The translations under genes were made by a program, and so were the position numbers. 15,282 nt of DNA from the NCBI GenBank assembly GCA_027717595.1, contig JALLOF010000036.1, positions 1-15,282 on the forward strand, written 5' to 3'. Within the stretch, counting starts at the first letter, position 1, and every line of letters starts with the position of its first letter. This stretch comes from Nitrospinae bacterium AH_259_B05_G02_I21. Its GTDB lineage: Bacteria > JADFOP01. This document shows positions 1-6,076 of the stretch, one piece after another. The notes below the pieces were generated by a model that ran no database searches, was not told the origin of the DNA, and saw nothing but the letters and a program-made list of their open reading frames with translations.

Positions 1-269
1 ATGCACTGAGCGGCGCTATCAGCTCGCGTCTCGGCCACCGGGTGCTGTTGCCCGTATTCGACCAGGTGACGGGCAAGGGTGCGAACACGAGCTACCGGGT
101 GATGGACTTCGTCGGAGCCATTATCCAGGGTTTTCGGCTCATCGGCTCCCAGAGCGAGCGTCACATCACGGTGCAGATTGTCGAGTTCTCCTCCCCAGAC
201 CTCATCGTGGGTGAGGACGAAAACACCCCGGCCAACAACAGCCTCTCTGCGCCCGTGCTCATTCAGTGA
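1..269 (+). CDS. C-terminal fragment of a Tad/TadG-like pilus-associated protein (5' end outside window)
   Basis: The reading frame is open from the window edge (first complete codon at base 3) to a TGA at 267-269, so this is the 3' part of a longer gene. The visible ~89 residues contain PVFDQVTGKGANTSYRV followed by MDFVGAIIQGFRLIG. This resembles the C-terminal end of the TadE/TadG group of pseudopilin-like Tad pilus proteins, where an 'IPVFD...G..Y.I.GFA.F.ITGYR' pattern is common. The segment has no transmembrane helix; in that family it lies outside the inner membrane. The stop overlaps the start of the next small ORF (TGATG), so the two are probably translationally coupled. The family call rests on a short pattern remembered rather than searched, so it is tentative. 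Confidence 0.55.
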   Translation, partial: ALSGAISSRLGHRVLLPVFDQVTGKGANTSYRVMDFVGAIIQGFRLIGSQSERHITVQIVEFSSPDLIVGEDENTPANNSLSAPVLIQ

Positions 270-385
270 TGGGTTCCTTAAAGCAGTATTTTGAAGTACT
301 TATCGAAGAGGCTTACAGGAAGTACCTAGAATTCAAGAGAGCGAAGGTTGACGAGGAGTTAAAGAAACTGAGCAGTCTAAGCTGA
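269..385 (+). CDS. Small hypothetical protein (38 aa), coupled to the upstream Tad-like gene
   Basis: An ATG at 269-271 shares its A with the TGA stop of the upstream gene, a classic coupling arrangement. The 38-residue product starts MGSLKQYFEVLIEEAYRKYL and continues as a strongly charged, Lys/Glu-rich stretch (KRAKVDEELKKL). The whole peptide is predicted by eye to be one or two amphipathic helices. There is no membrane segment and no recognisable motif. It lies just before a strong terminator (459-520), so it would be the last gene of the Tad-side transcription unit. It could be a real accessory peptide or chance coding; the tight overlap and the helix-forming composition are the only support. 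Confidence 0.4.
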   Translation: MGSLKQYFEVLIEEAYRKYLEFKRAKVDEELKKLSSLS

Positions 386-428
386 TCGCAAGATTATTTT
401 AATATCTGGACGGCTGCTTTATTAATTT

Positions 429-447
429 GACAGGATAGCCTCCTGTC
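429..447 (+). repeat. Perfect inverted repeat, hairpin or operator-like dyad
   Basis: GACAGGA-tagcc-TCCTGTC is a perfect 7-bp inverted repeat with a 5-nt spacer. Its left arm overlaps a TTGACA (427-432) that looks like a -35 box, but no -10 lies at normal spacing (TTAATA is 21 bp away). It may be an RNA hairpin ahead of the terminator or an operator; the role is unknown. Confidence 0.45.
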
Positions 448-458
448 GCACCGTTAAT

Positions 459-520
459 AAACCCCAGCCCATTCCTATCCCACTCAGGCGGGTGGTTAGG
501 AAGGTTGGGGTTTTTCTTTT
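459..520 (+). terminator. Strong Rho-independent terminator with a long interrupted stem
   Basis: AAACCCCAGCC (459-469) pairs with GGTTGGGGTTT (503-513), and the stem continues inside through TTCCTA (472-477) with TAGGAA (497-502, shifted by one) and a short GC pairing near the loop. It is followed by TTTTTCTTTT (511-520). It closes the Tad-like/small ORF unit. A GTG at 492 that would extend the next gene lies inside this stem, which argues against that start. Confidence 0.85.
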
Positions 521-575
521 GAGGACAACGACTAAGGAACAAGGGACGACGAAGAGCCACGACAAGGAAAAAACA

Positions 576-1676
576 ATGCAACGTGCCGGACGCCAACCGA
601 AGAGAACACGCTTCGACCTGGTGATCGTTGCCCTGGTAGGCATTCTGACCTTCATTGAAGAGAGTGGGCTGTTGGAGAAGTGGCCGTTTGGTGAAGTCCC
701 GTTCTTTCTCTTCGCTCTGGCCATTGCATTAATTTGGTTCGCCTACCGCAGAGTGCAAGAACTTAAGGCAGAGATCGTCGAGCGCCAGCGGGCCGAGGAG
801 GCCTTCAGTAAGGCCCACACCGAGCTTGAGCAGACGAAGCAGTATCTCGAAAGTCTCATCGAGAACTCCACAGACGCTATCATCGCCACCGACCAGAATG
901 GGAAGGTGTCCCTCTTTAATAAAGGCGCCGAGGCGCTCTCCAGCTACGGGCGGGAGGAGATCATCGGCCGGCAGGGACCGGTGCTTTACGAAAGAGAGGA
1001 GGATGCGAAAGCGGTGATGCGCCAGATACACGAAGGGGGCGGCACGATTTCGGCCTTCGAAACCGCGTTTCGAGCCAAAAATGGAAACATCATCCCCGTC
1101 TTGATATCCCCCTCGATGCTATACGACGAGGAGGGTCGCGAGACTGGGACGGTAGGGTTCAGTGTTGAGGACGGCGAGTCCGTCGTCATCGATCGGGACA
1201 ACTTCGCTCACCTTTTTGATGAGGACCCCAAAGAGCTCATACCTCTGATGCGCTACCTCTTTGAGCGCCCTCGCCCGGCCAAAGAGGCCCCTTCTGGCGG
1301 AGAATTCCGCCTCCGGCTGATAGGTCAATCGCAAGCAACCATCCAGTCCATGCAGGACGAGGAGATAGAGATTCAAACCTTTCCCTTCAAGATTGGTCGC
1401 AGAAGTAGGGCCGTCTCGGCCGAACTCTTCGATGACAATGACCTCATGCTCGAGGACAGACAGCCCTATAACGTCTCGCGCAACCACTGCGCCATCATAC
1501 AAATCAACGAGGACATCGTCGTGCTCGACCGGGGAAGCCAGCTGGGAACCAGCATCGCCAACGAACGGATTGGGGGTAAGGTCAAGCGTACCTCAATCCA
1601 GCTGGAGCCTGGCGTCCATACGCTGGTTCTGGGGCGTCACGGCTCTCCGTTTACCTTCACCCTAGTCCTCGAATAG
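576..1676 (+). CDS. Membrane-anchored PAS-FHA signalling protein (366 aa), no kinase domain
   Basis: Start ATG 576 is chosen because AAGGA lies about 8 bases upstream and the longer GTG start at 492 falls inside a terminator. Order of parts: two hydrophobic segments at about residues 13-28 and 41-57; a charged helix rich in Arg/Glu at 58-95 (probable coiled-coil linker, RRVQELKAEIVERQRAEEAF); a PAS domain at about 92-198 (IENSTDAIIATDQNGKV); an acidic linker; and a C-terminal FHA domain at about 262-366. FHA landmarks are IGRRSR (273-278), SRNH (301-304) and an Asn at 329 in the region that contacts phosphothreonine. FHA domains bind pThr peptides and PAS domains sense ligands or redox state. 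No histidine kinase, GGDEF or other output domain follows, so the output is probably a protein interaction. It is likely inner-membrane with cytoplasmic domains (inference). Confidence 0.85.
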   Translation: MQRAGRQPKRTRFDLVIVALVGILTFIEESGLLEKWPFGEVPFFLFALAIALIWFAYRRVQELKAEIVERQRAEEAFSKAHTELEQTKQYLESLIENSTDAIIATDQNGKVSLFNKGAEALSSYGREEIIGRQGPVLYEREEDAKAVMRQIHEGGGTISAFETAFRAKNGNIIPVLISPSMLYDEEGRETGTVGFSVEDGESVVIDRDNFAHLFDEDPKELIPLMRYLFERPRPAKEAPSGGEFRLRLIGQSQATIQSMQDEEIEIQTFPFKIGRRSRAVSAELFDDNDLMLEDRQPYNVSRNHCAIIQINEDIVVLDRGSQLGTSIANERIGGKVKRTSIQLEPGVHTLVLGRHGSPFTFTLVLE

Positions 1677-1723
1677 GCCCGCGCAACGATTTTTTGAAAG
1701 TTGAGGTGGACCCGCCGCCGTGA

Positions 1724-1759
1724 ATCCTTTATTGTTGCCGATCCCGAGGGGCAAAGGAT
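1724..1759 (+). repeat. Imperfect hairpin in the intergenic region
   Basis: ATCCT...TTGCC (1724-1739) can pair with GGCAA-AGGAT (1750-1759), leaving a bulge on the left arm and a 10-nt loop. No T-tract follows, so it is not a clear terminator for the upstream gene. Role unknown. Confidence 0.3.
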
Positions 1760-1798
1760 GTTAAGCTCATCCAGATTAGGGCACGACCTGAAAATTAT

Positions 1799-1819
1799 AC
1801 TTGCCTAATTGACGCAAGT
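1799..1819 (+). promoter_or_regulatory. Operator-like dyad at the promoter of the CnaT-like/reductase operon
   Basis: ACTTGC-N9-GCAAGT is a perfect 6-bp inverted repeat whose right arm ends on the first base of the -35 box at 1819. Its position immediately upstream of and touching the -35 fits a transcription factor site. The regulator cannot be named from the sequence. Confidence 0.5.
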
Positions 1820-1847
1820 TGATATCTTTCAATGTAGTCCGTACAAA
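1819..1847 (+). promoter_or_regulatory. Candidate sigma70-type promoter for the CnaT-like gene and reductase
   Basis: TTGATA (1819-1824), a 17-bp spacer and TACAAA (1842-1847) give a 5/6 match at -35 and 4/6 at -10. A start near 1854 would leave a leader of about 40 nt containing a hairpin (1860-1878). Confidence 0.5.
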
Positions 1848-1859
1848 CTGCCTGTGGCT

Positions 1860-1878
1860 GGCTCTCGCCCGAGAAGCC
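1860..1878 (+). promoter_or_regulatory. Leader hairpin directly before the ribosome binding site
   Basis: GGCTCTC (1860-1866) pairs with GAG-a-AGCC (1871-1878, one bulged A), loop GCCC. It abuts the strong Shine-Dalgarno GGGGAGGG (1880-1887) of the CnaT-like gene. It may only stabilise the 5' end, or it may affect ribosome access. Confidence 0.35.
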
Positions 1879-1895
1879 AGGGGAGGGAATGACAG

Positions 1896-2942
1896 GTGAA
1901 GAGATTCGTCCAGATAGTCGGGCGGGGAGAGAAGCTCGCGCGAGACCTCACCCGGGAAGAGGCGGTCGAGGCCATGCGCGCGCTGCTGGCCGGGGAGGGA
2001 ACCCCCGCGCAGGCCGGCGGGTTCCTGATCGCCATGCGGGTCAAGAGCGAGTCGGTGGAGGAGTGCATCGGGTTCACCCAGGGCGCCCGGGAATGCTTCG
2101 ACCCTCCGGCCCTGGCGTCGGCCGGCTCCATAGACGTGGGAGCGCCACACGACGGGAGGGTCCGCATCGCCCCTCTGACCTGGCTTGCGGCGCTCATCAC
2201 GGCCGCCGGGGGCGTGGCGACCGTCACCTCAGGAACCCCCGATCTGGCCCCCAAGCACGGCGTCGGGATCCCAGAGGTCCTGGAGGCGTTGGGAGTCGAC
2301 CCCATGGCCGCGGGTGCCGCCGGGCCCTCAACCCTCGACACACTCAACTTGACCTACCAGCCGATGGCGCAGTGGTTCCCCGAGTGGGAGGCCTTTCGGT
2401 CGATCCGCGAGGAGCTGGGGCTGCGTCCTCTGCAGAGCACCGTCGAGAAGCTGCTCAACCCGTGCCGGGCCGACCACTCCGTGGTGGGAGTCTTTCACAA
2501 GCCCTACATGGAGAGGCTCGCCGAGGTGCTTCGGGCCCTGGGCGTGCGGCGGGCTGTGGTGGTCCAGGGGCCCGAAGGGGGCGTCGTGCCGTCGGTGCGC
2601 CGCAAGACGACGGTCGTCTGGGCCGAGCCGGATGGGCTCGCCACCGAGGTGATCGATCCGGCGGCCCTCGGCATCACACACGCCGCCGAGCCCGCCATGC
2701 CGGCCGACCCGGCCGTCATCGCCGAGGGCTACGCCGCCGTGCTGGACGACCGCCCAGATGCCGACCCCGCCTGGCGCGACGCCGCCTGCCTGGCCTCAGG
2801 CCTAATGCTGGCGATCGTTCAGCGGACCTCCGTCGCAGAGGGGTTTGGCCAAGCCCGGGAGCTTCTGGCCGACGGAGCCGTGCGGGAGCTGTGGGAACGC
2901 TGGGCTGCGGCCGTCCGCTCCGGCGTGGCGGTCGAGCGCTAG
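1896..2942 (+). CDS. Anthranilate phosphoribosyltransferase-like protein (TrpD2/CnaT-type), 348 aa
   Basis: The N-terminus LTREEAVEAMRALLAGEGTP, then AQAGGFLIAMRVKSESVEE (residues about 19-57), is the helical domain of the TrpD fold, and LEALGVDP (129-136) is also typical. The PRPP-binding signatures of true TrpD are altered: the GTGGD position reads VGAPHDG (81-87), and the KHGNR loop reads PKHGVGIP (119-126). Genuine anthranilate transferase activity is therefore doubtful, and the TrpD2/YbiB/CnaT branch fits better. Start GTG 1896 has SD GGGGAGGG at 8 bases; an ATG at 1889 is in another frame. The siroheme reductase begins 48 bp downstream. From the literature I recall that cyanobacterial CnaT, of this fold, is needed for expression of nitrate/nitrite assimilation genes. 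A similar regulatory or assembly role here is inferred from that and from position. Confidence 0.8.
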   Translation: MKRFVQIVGRGEKLARDLTREEAVEAMRALLAGEGTPAQAGGFLIAMRVKSESVEECIGFTQGARECFDPPALASAGSIDVGAPHDGRVRIAPLTWLAALITAAGGVATVTSGTPDLAPKHGVGIPEVLEALGVDPMAAGAAGPSTLDTLNLTYQPMAQWFPEWEAFRSIREELGLRPLQSTVEKLLNPCRADHSVVGVFHKPYMERLAEVLRALGVRRAVVVQGPEGGVVPSVRRKTTVVWAEPDGLATEVIDPAALGITHAAEPAMPADPAVIAEGYAAVLDDRPDADPAWRDAACLASGLMLAIVQRTSVAEGFGQARELLADGAVRELWERWAAAVRSGVAVER

Positions 2943-2990
2943 CGCAGGAGGCTTCAGAGCACCGTCAACGCTCAGCGAAAACACGAGACG

Positions 2991-4901
2991 ATGGATATCT
3001 TCCAGGACTACCCATTCAAAGACGATATTAAGCCGAACTTTCGGACTCCACCGGAAGAATTCAGTAAGACCGAGCACGCCAAGATAGGCTCGAACTGGGT
3101 CAGAGGCGAGCTCCACGACCACTTCCGGGACCTTTCCACCGATGACGTCGAGTGGGAATCGGCGCAACTGGCGAAATCTCACGGCATCTACCTGCAGTGG
3201 AACCGGGCGAAGACGGGTAAAGAGAAAGACTGGATGTACATGGTGCGGATGGGCGTCCCAGGTGGCGGCCCCATGACGCGCGACCAGTGGCGAGTGTTCG
3301 ACGACCTCGCAGAACGCTACACCACCGGTCCCGACGGCACGCCATCCCTCCGCGTCACGACGCGGCAGAATATCCAATTCCATTGGGTGAAGAAACCGAA
3401 CCTCGTCGAGCTGGTCCGGCGGATTGCCGAAGCCGGGCTCTATAGCTCCAACGGCTGCGGCGACAACGTGAGGAACACCATCGGGTGCCCCCTCTCGAGC
3501 TTCTCGACCCTCTACAATGCCAATGCGATGGCGAGAAGGTACGCCGAGTACTTCCGCCTGCCGGCCGACGCCCACATCGAGGTCTTTGCCGTCGATCCGA
3601 AGTATATGAGAACGCCCGACGAGCGATTCCGGTACGGGAAGAATCTCCTGAACAGGAAATTCAAGATCGGCTTTTCCGCCATCCACCTCGACGAAACCTC
3701 AGGTCAGTGGGTGCCTGACAACTGCGTGGAGCTGCGGGCCCAGGACATCGGGATCGCCCCCATCCTCGAGAACGGCGCCGTCACGCGCTTTCAGGTCTAC
3801 ATCGGCGGCGGCCAGGGCGAGAAAAACCTGAAATCCACCATCTCATCGCTCGGCCTGCCCGTGGCCATCTTCGAGGAGGAGCATCTCTTGGAGGGACTCG
3901 ATGCGATCGTCGCCATCCACCAGGAATGGGGCGATCGGCAAAACCGGCATTGGGCCCGCCTGAAATACGTGGTCTTGAAACAAGGGGTCGAGTGGTTCCA
4001 GCAGGAACTCAAAAAGCGGAAGATTGACTTCGAACCCCCCGACGCCCACCTGGACTACGGCGCCCGGGACCTCCATCACGGTTGGATGAAACAACCCTCG
4101 AATGGTCTCTACACCTATGGGGCCTTCATCGAGAACGGGAGGATTATCGATGGGCCCGGCGGCCGGCTGAAAGCCATGGTCCGCCACCTCATGGAAACCT
4201 ATCCCATAAACCTCATGAACACGCCGAACCAACACCTCCTGTTCACCGACATCCCAGAAGACGCCAGGGACGTTTTTGAAGCTGACATGAAGACATTCGG
4301 GTACGGCACGAGAGGCGGGAAGGACTACTCGACGTTGCGCAAGCATTCCGTGGCCTGTGTGGGGTTGGACACGTGCAGCATAGCGTTTACGGACTCTGAA
4401 AAATTCCTCCCGTACCTCATTGACGATTTGGAAGAGATGGGCTTTGGTGACATGGAGGAGTCCATCGGGGTAAGTGGGTGCGAGGCCCAATGCTCGCGCC
4501 CGGCCACGAAGGCGATCGGGTGGGTTGGTGCTGCTAAAAATCGATACCAACTGAAGCTCATGGGAACAGATGATGGGAGACACCAGGGCATCGCGCTCTC
4601 TGACTCCAGTGGGAAGTACTACCTCATGCTCGTGTTACGGGAAGATGTTGTCACGGTCACCAAAACCCTCTTGCATTACTACGTAGCGAATCGAAACCCG
4701 TCCGAGACCTTGGGGCATTTCCATCGACGCATCGGCATGGAGGCCATCCTCGGCCACCTGAAGCACAACCCTGAGACCGCCCCGTTGATGGAAAAGACCT
4801 ACGATCACCCCAATCGCGCCCGGATTGTGAAAACCAAAACACCATCGGCTACCGGGGGTAGTGGACCGGCAGGAGCGCATAAGGCCAACCCCGCTCGATA
4901 A
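2991..4901 (+). CDS. Ferredoxin-type nitrite/sulfite reductase, siroheme and [4Fe-4S] (636 aa)
   Basis: This enzyme family performs the six-electron reduction of nitrite to ammonia or sulfite to sulfide in the cytoplasm. Visible landmarks are TTRQ (Arg125), NGCGDNVRN (154-162, Arg161), RKFKIGF (222-228, active-site Lys223/Lys225), and the cluster/siroheme cysteines C456-x5-C462 and C497-x3-C501. The usual GCPNSC around the second pair is replaced by GCEAQCSRP. Both NIR_SIR half-repeats are present. At 636 residues it is longer than typical NirA (about 500-600) and ends in a low-complexity Gly/Pro/Lys tail. The SD before ATG 2991 is weak. The substrate cannot be fixed from motifs; the CnaT-like neighbour favours nitrite (nirA), but assimilatory sulfite reductase remains possible. 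Confidence 0.88.
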   Translation: MDIFQDYPFKDDIKPNFRTPPEEFSKTEHAKIGSNWVRGELHDHFRDLSTDDVEWESAQLAKSHGIYLQWNRAKTGKEKDWMYMVRMGVPGGGPMTRDQWRVFDDLAERYTTGPDGTPSLRVTTRQNIQFHWVKKPNLVELVRRIAEAGLYSSNGCGDNVRNTIGCPLSSFSTLYNANAMARRYAEYFRLPADAHIEVFAVDPKYMRTPDERFRYGKNLLNRKFKIGFSAIHLDETSGQWVPDNCVELRAQDIGIAPILENGAVTRFQVYIGGGQGEKNLKSTISSLGLPVAIFEEEHLLEGLDAIVAIHQEWGDRQNRHWARLKYVVLKQGVEWFQQELKKRKIDFEPPDAHLDYGARDLHHGWMKQPSNGLYTYGAFIENGRIIDGPGGRLKAMVRHLMETYPINLMNTPNQHLLFTDIPEDARDVFEADMKTFGYGTRGGKDYSTLRKHSVACVGLDTCSIAFTDSEKFLPYLIDDLEEMGFGDMEESIGVSGCEAQCSRPATKAIGWVGAAKNRYQLKLMGTDDGRHQGIALSDSSGKYYLMLVLREDVVTVTKTLLHYYVANRNPSETLGHFHRRIGMEAILGHLKHNPETAPLMEKTYDHPNRARIVKTKTPSATGGSGPAGAHKANPAR

Positions 4902-4992
4902 GCACCCCTAATCGGTCAGCTTCCCGGCGGCGTTCCATCCCCGGTTCGATTCATCGCCCTGGGCCCTCCGCCCTTCGACCGCCACTTTGACC

Positions 4993-5021
4993 TTGCCTGC
5001 CAACGAATATTCCGCTACTAT
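4993..5021 (+). promoter_or_regulatory. Candidate promoter for the YfcE-like phosphoesterase
   Basis: TTGCCT (4993-4998), a 17-bp spacer and TACTAT (5016-5021). A start near 5028 would give a leader of about 60 nt. Apart from this, the 190-bp gap after the reductase shows no gene or clear terminator. Confidence 0.5.
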
Positions 5022-5090
5022 TGGGGTCCCCCTTTCTGTGTGGAACCACGTGATAATTCAACGTCTTAGGGCGCCCAGGCGGGAGCATTG

Positions 5091-5579
5091 ATGAAGATCG
5101 GCGTCATCAGCGACACCCACGGCTTTTGCCACCCCCGGGTCTTCCAGCTCTTCGAGGGCGCGGAGCTCATTCTCCACGCCGGCGACATCGGCGACGAGAC
5201 GATCATCACCGACCTGGAAGCCATCGCCCCGGTCACGGCCGTTTTTGGCAACATAGACCGCCCCCCCCTGACCGAGCGGTACCCGGCCCTGGCAGAAGTC
5301 TCCATCGAGAGCCATCTGCTGCTGGTGACCCACCAGGCGGGGCCGCCGGAACACCTCCCCGAGGACCTCAAGGCGCTGCTGCAGGATCGCCGACCCGCCG
5401 CCCTCGTCTTCGGCCACACGCACCTGCCATTGGCCCGCCAACAGGGGGGGGTCCTGTACCTCAACCCGGGCTACGCCGGCCGGAAGCGCTTCGGCTGGAA
5501 GCCCTCGGTGGCCACGCTGTTCGTGACCGAGGACGGCCTAGAAGCCACGATCCACTCCCTGGAAGACAGGCCGCAATAA
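5091..5579 (+). CDS. YfcE/MJ0936-family metallophosphoesterase (162 aa)
   Basis: All metal-binding motifs of the compact calcineurin-like phosphoesterases are present in order: DTH (8-10), AGD (30-32), FGNID (52-56), VTHQ (79-82) and GHTH (108-111), followed by LNPG (124-127). The length is normal for the YfcE/MJ0936 type. These are cytoplasmic two-metal (often Mn2+) phosphodiesterases whose physiological substrate is usually unknown. ATG 5091 is preferred over TTG 5088 because GGGAG at 5081-5085 then has a workable 5-base spacing. The gene holds a C8 run (in the codons for Arg-Pro-Pro-Leu after GNID) and a G8 run near base 5450, both possible slippage sites but not rare in a GC-rich genome. 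Family confident, substrate not known. Confidence 0.9.
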   Translation: MKIGVISDTHGFCHPRVFQLFEGAELILHAGDIGDETIITDLEAIAPVTAVFGNIDRPPLTERYPALAEVSIESHLLLVTHQAGPPEHLPEDLKALLQDRRPAALVFGHTHLPLARQQGGVLYLNPGYAGRKRFGWKPSVATLFVTEDGLEATIHSLEDRPQ

Positions 5580-5623
5580 TCAATGGAGGACTACGACCTC
5601 CCCCGCCAATTTTTGCCTCTGGG

Positions 5624-5642
5624 AAGCCCCGAAAAAGGGCTT
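5624..5642 (+). repeat. Inverted repeat overlapping the -35 of the FYDLN promoter
   Basis: AAGCCC-cgaaaaa-GGGCTT is a perfect 6-bp inverted repeat whose right arm overlaps the TTGCAC -35 box by two bases. It could be an operator or the stem of a weak terminator for the upstream gene; no T-tract follows. Confidence 0.35.
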
Positions 5643-5670
5643 GCACCCCTCGGCTCAACTCTGTTATAGA
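5641..5670 (+). promoter_or_regulatory. Candidate promoter with extended -10 for the FYDLN/kinase-deaminase/def group
   Basis: TTGCAC (5641-5646), an 18-bp spacer and TATAGA (5665-5670), with TG at 5662-5663 giving an extended -10. It lies about 75 bp before the FYDLN gene start. Confidence 0.6.
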
Positions 5671-5745
5671 AGCTTTGATTTTGACCTAGGGCCCCCGGCG
5701 GCCTTCTCATGGCCTTCAAGAGGAGTCTTCCCCGGGAGGAGTGCG

Positions 5746-6027
5746 GTGGCCAAGCCCAAGTGGGGAACCCGCTACACCTGCTTCTCGTGCGGCTGCAAGT
5801 TCTACGACCTAAACCGCCCCGAGCCCCTCTGCCCGCGTTGCGGCATCGACCAGCGCGAAGCCGCCCAGGAGGCCCGAAAACCCCGCCCGAGTCGAGCCTC
5901 GAAGGCTCCGGCCGAAGGGGAGACCGACACCGATACGGTCGACGAGCCCATTGAGGTGGAACCCGACCAAGAAGAAATCCTCGACGAAGGCGAAGAACAA
6001 GAGGAAAAGGAAGAAAAGGAACCTTAG
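5746..6027 (+). CDS. FYDLN-acid zinc-ribbon protein (93 aa)
   Basis: A small protein with a four-cysteine zinc ribbon, CFSC (12-15) and CPRC (29-32), enclosing the family's diagnostic FYDLN sequence (19-23). A tail follows that is basic at 44-55 and then extremely acidic (Glu/Asp-rich, 58-93). This matches the FYDLN_acid/TIGR02300 family, conserved in several Gram-negative groups and of unknown function. GTG 5746 is chosen because GGGAGGAG ends four bases upstream and the family starts with 'AKPKWGTR..C'; the open frame extends further upstream without support. It is the first gene after a recognisable extended -10 promoter and lies 49 bp before the kinase-deaminase fusion. The acidic tail is probably disordered (inference). 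Confidence 0.88.
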   Translation: MAKPKWGTRYTCFSCGCKFYDLNRPEPLCPRCGIDQREAAQEARKPRPSRASKAPAEGETDTDTVDEPIEVEPDQEEILDEGEEQEEKEEKEP

Positions 6028-6076
6028 CCCTCATTCGCCGAGGGACCGTCCATGAGGCCCCTCGGCCCACGCCGCG

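Noticed and set aside
427-456. TTGACA with TTAATA as a promoter for the PAS-FHA gene
   Set aside because: The spacer is 21 bp, and a transcript starting there would run straight into the terminator hairpin.
492-575. N-terminal extension of the PAS-FHA protein from GTG 492
   Set aside because: The codons lie in the stem and T-run of a terminator; ATG 576 has an AAGGA ribosome binding site.
1889-3031. Long open frame of 380 codons in another frame over the CnaT-like gene
   Set aside because: Arg/Gly/Pro-rich translation typical of a GC-rich shadow frame; the overlapping frame at 1896 has clear TrpD-fold sequence.
4943-4952. GGTTCGATTC, resembling a tRNA T-loop
   Set aside because: The flanking bases do not form a T-stem and no acceptor, D or anticodon arms are found around it.
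5252-5452. C8 and G8 runs in the phosphoesterase gene as phase-variable switches
   Set aside because: Runs of this length are expected several times by chance in a GC-rich 15-kb window, and the gene reads intact.
5088-5579. TTG 5088 as the start of the phosphoesterase
   Set aside because: SD spacing would be only about 2 bases; ATG 5091 directly after it is better.
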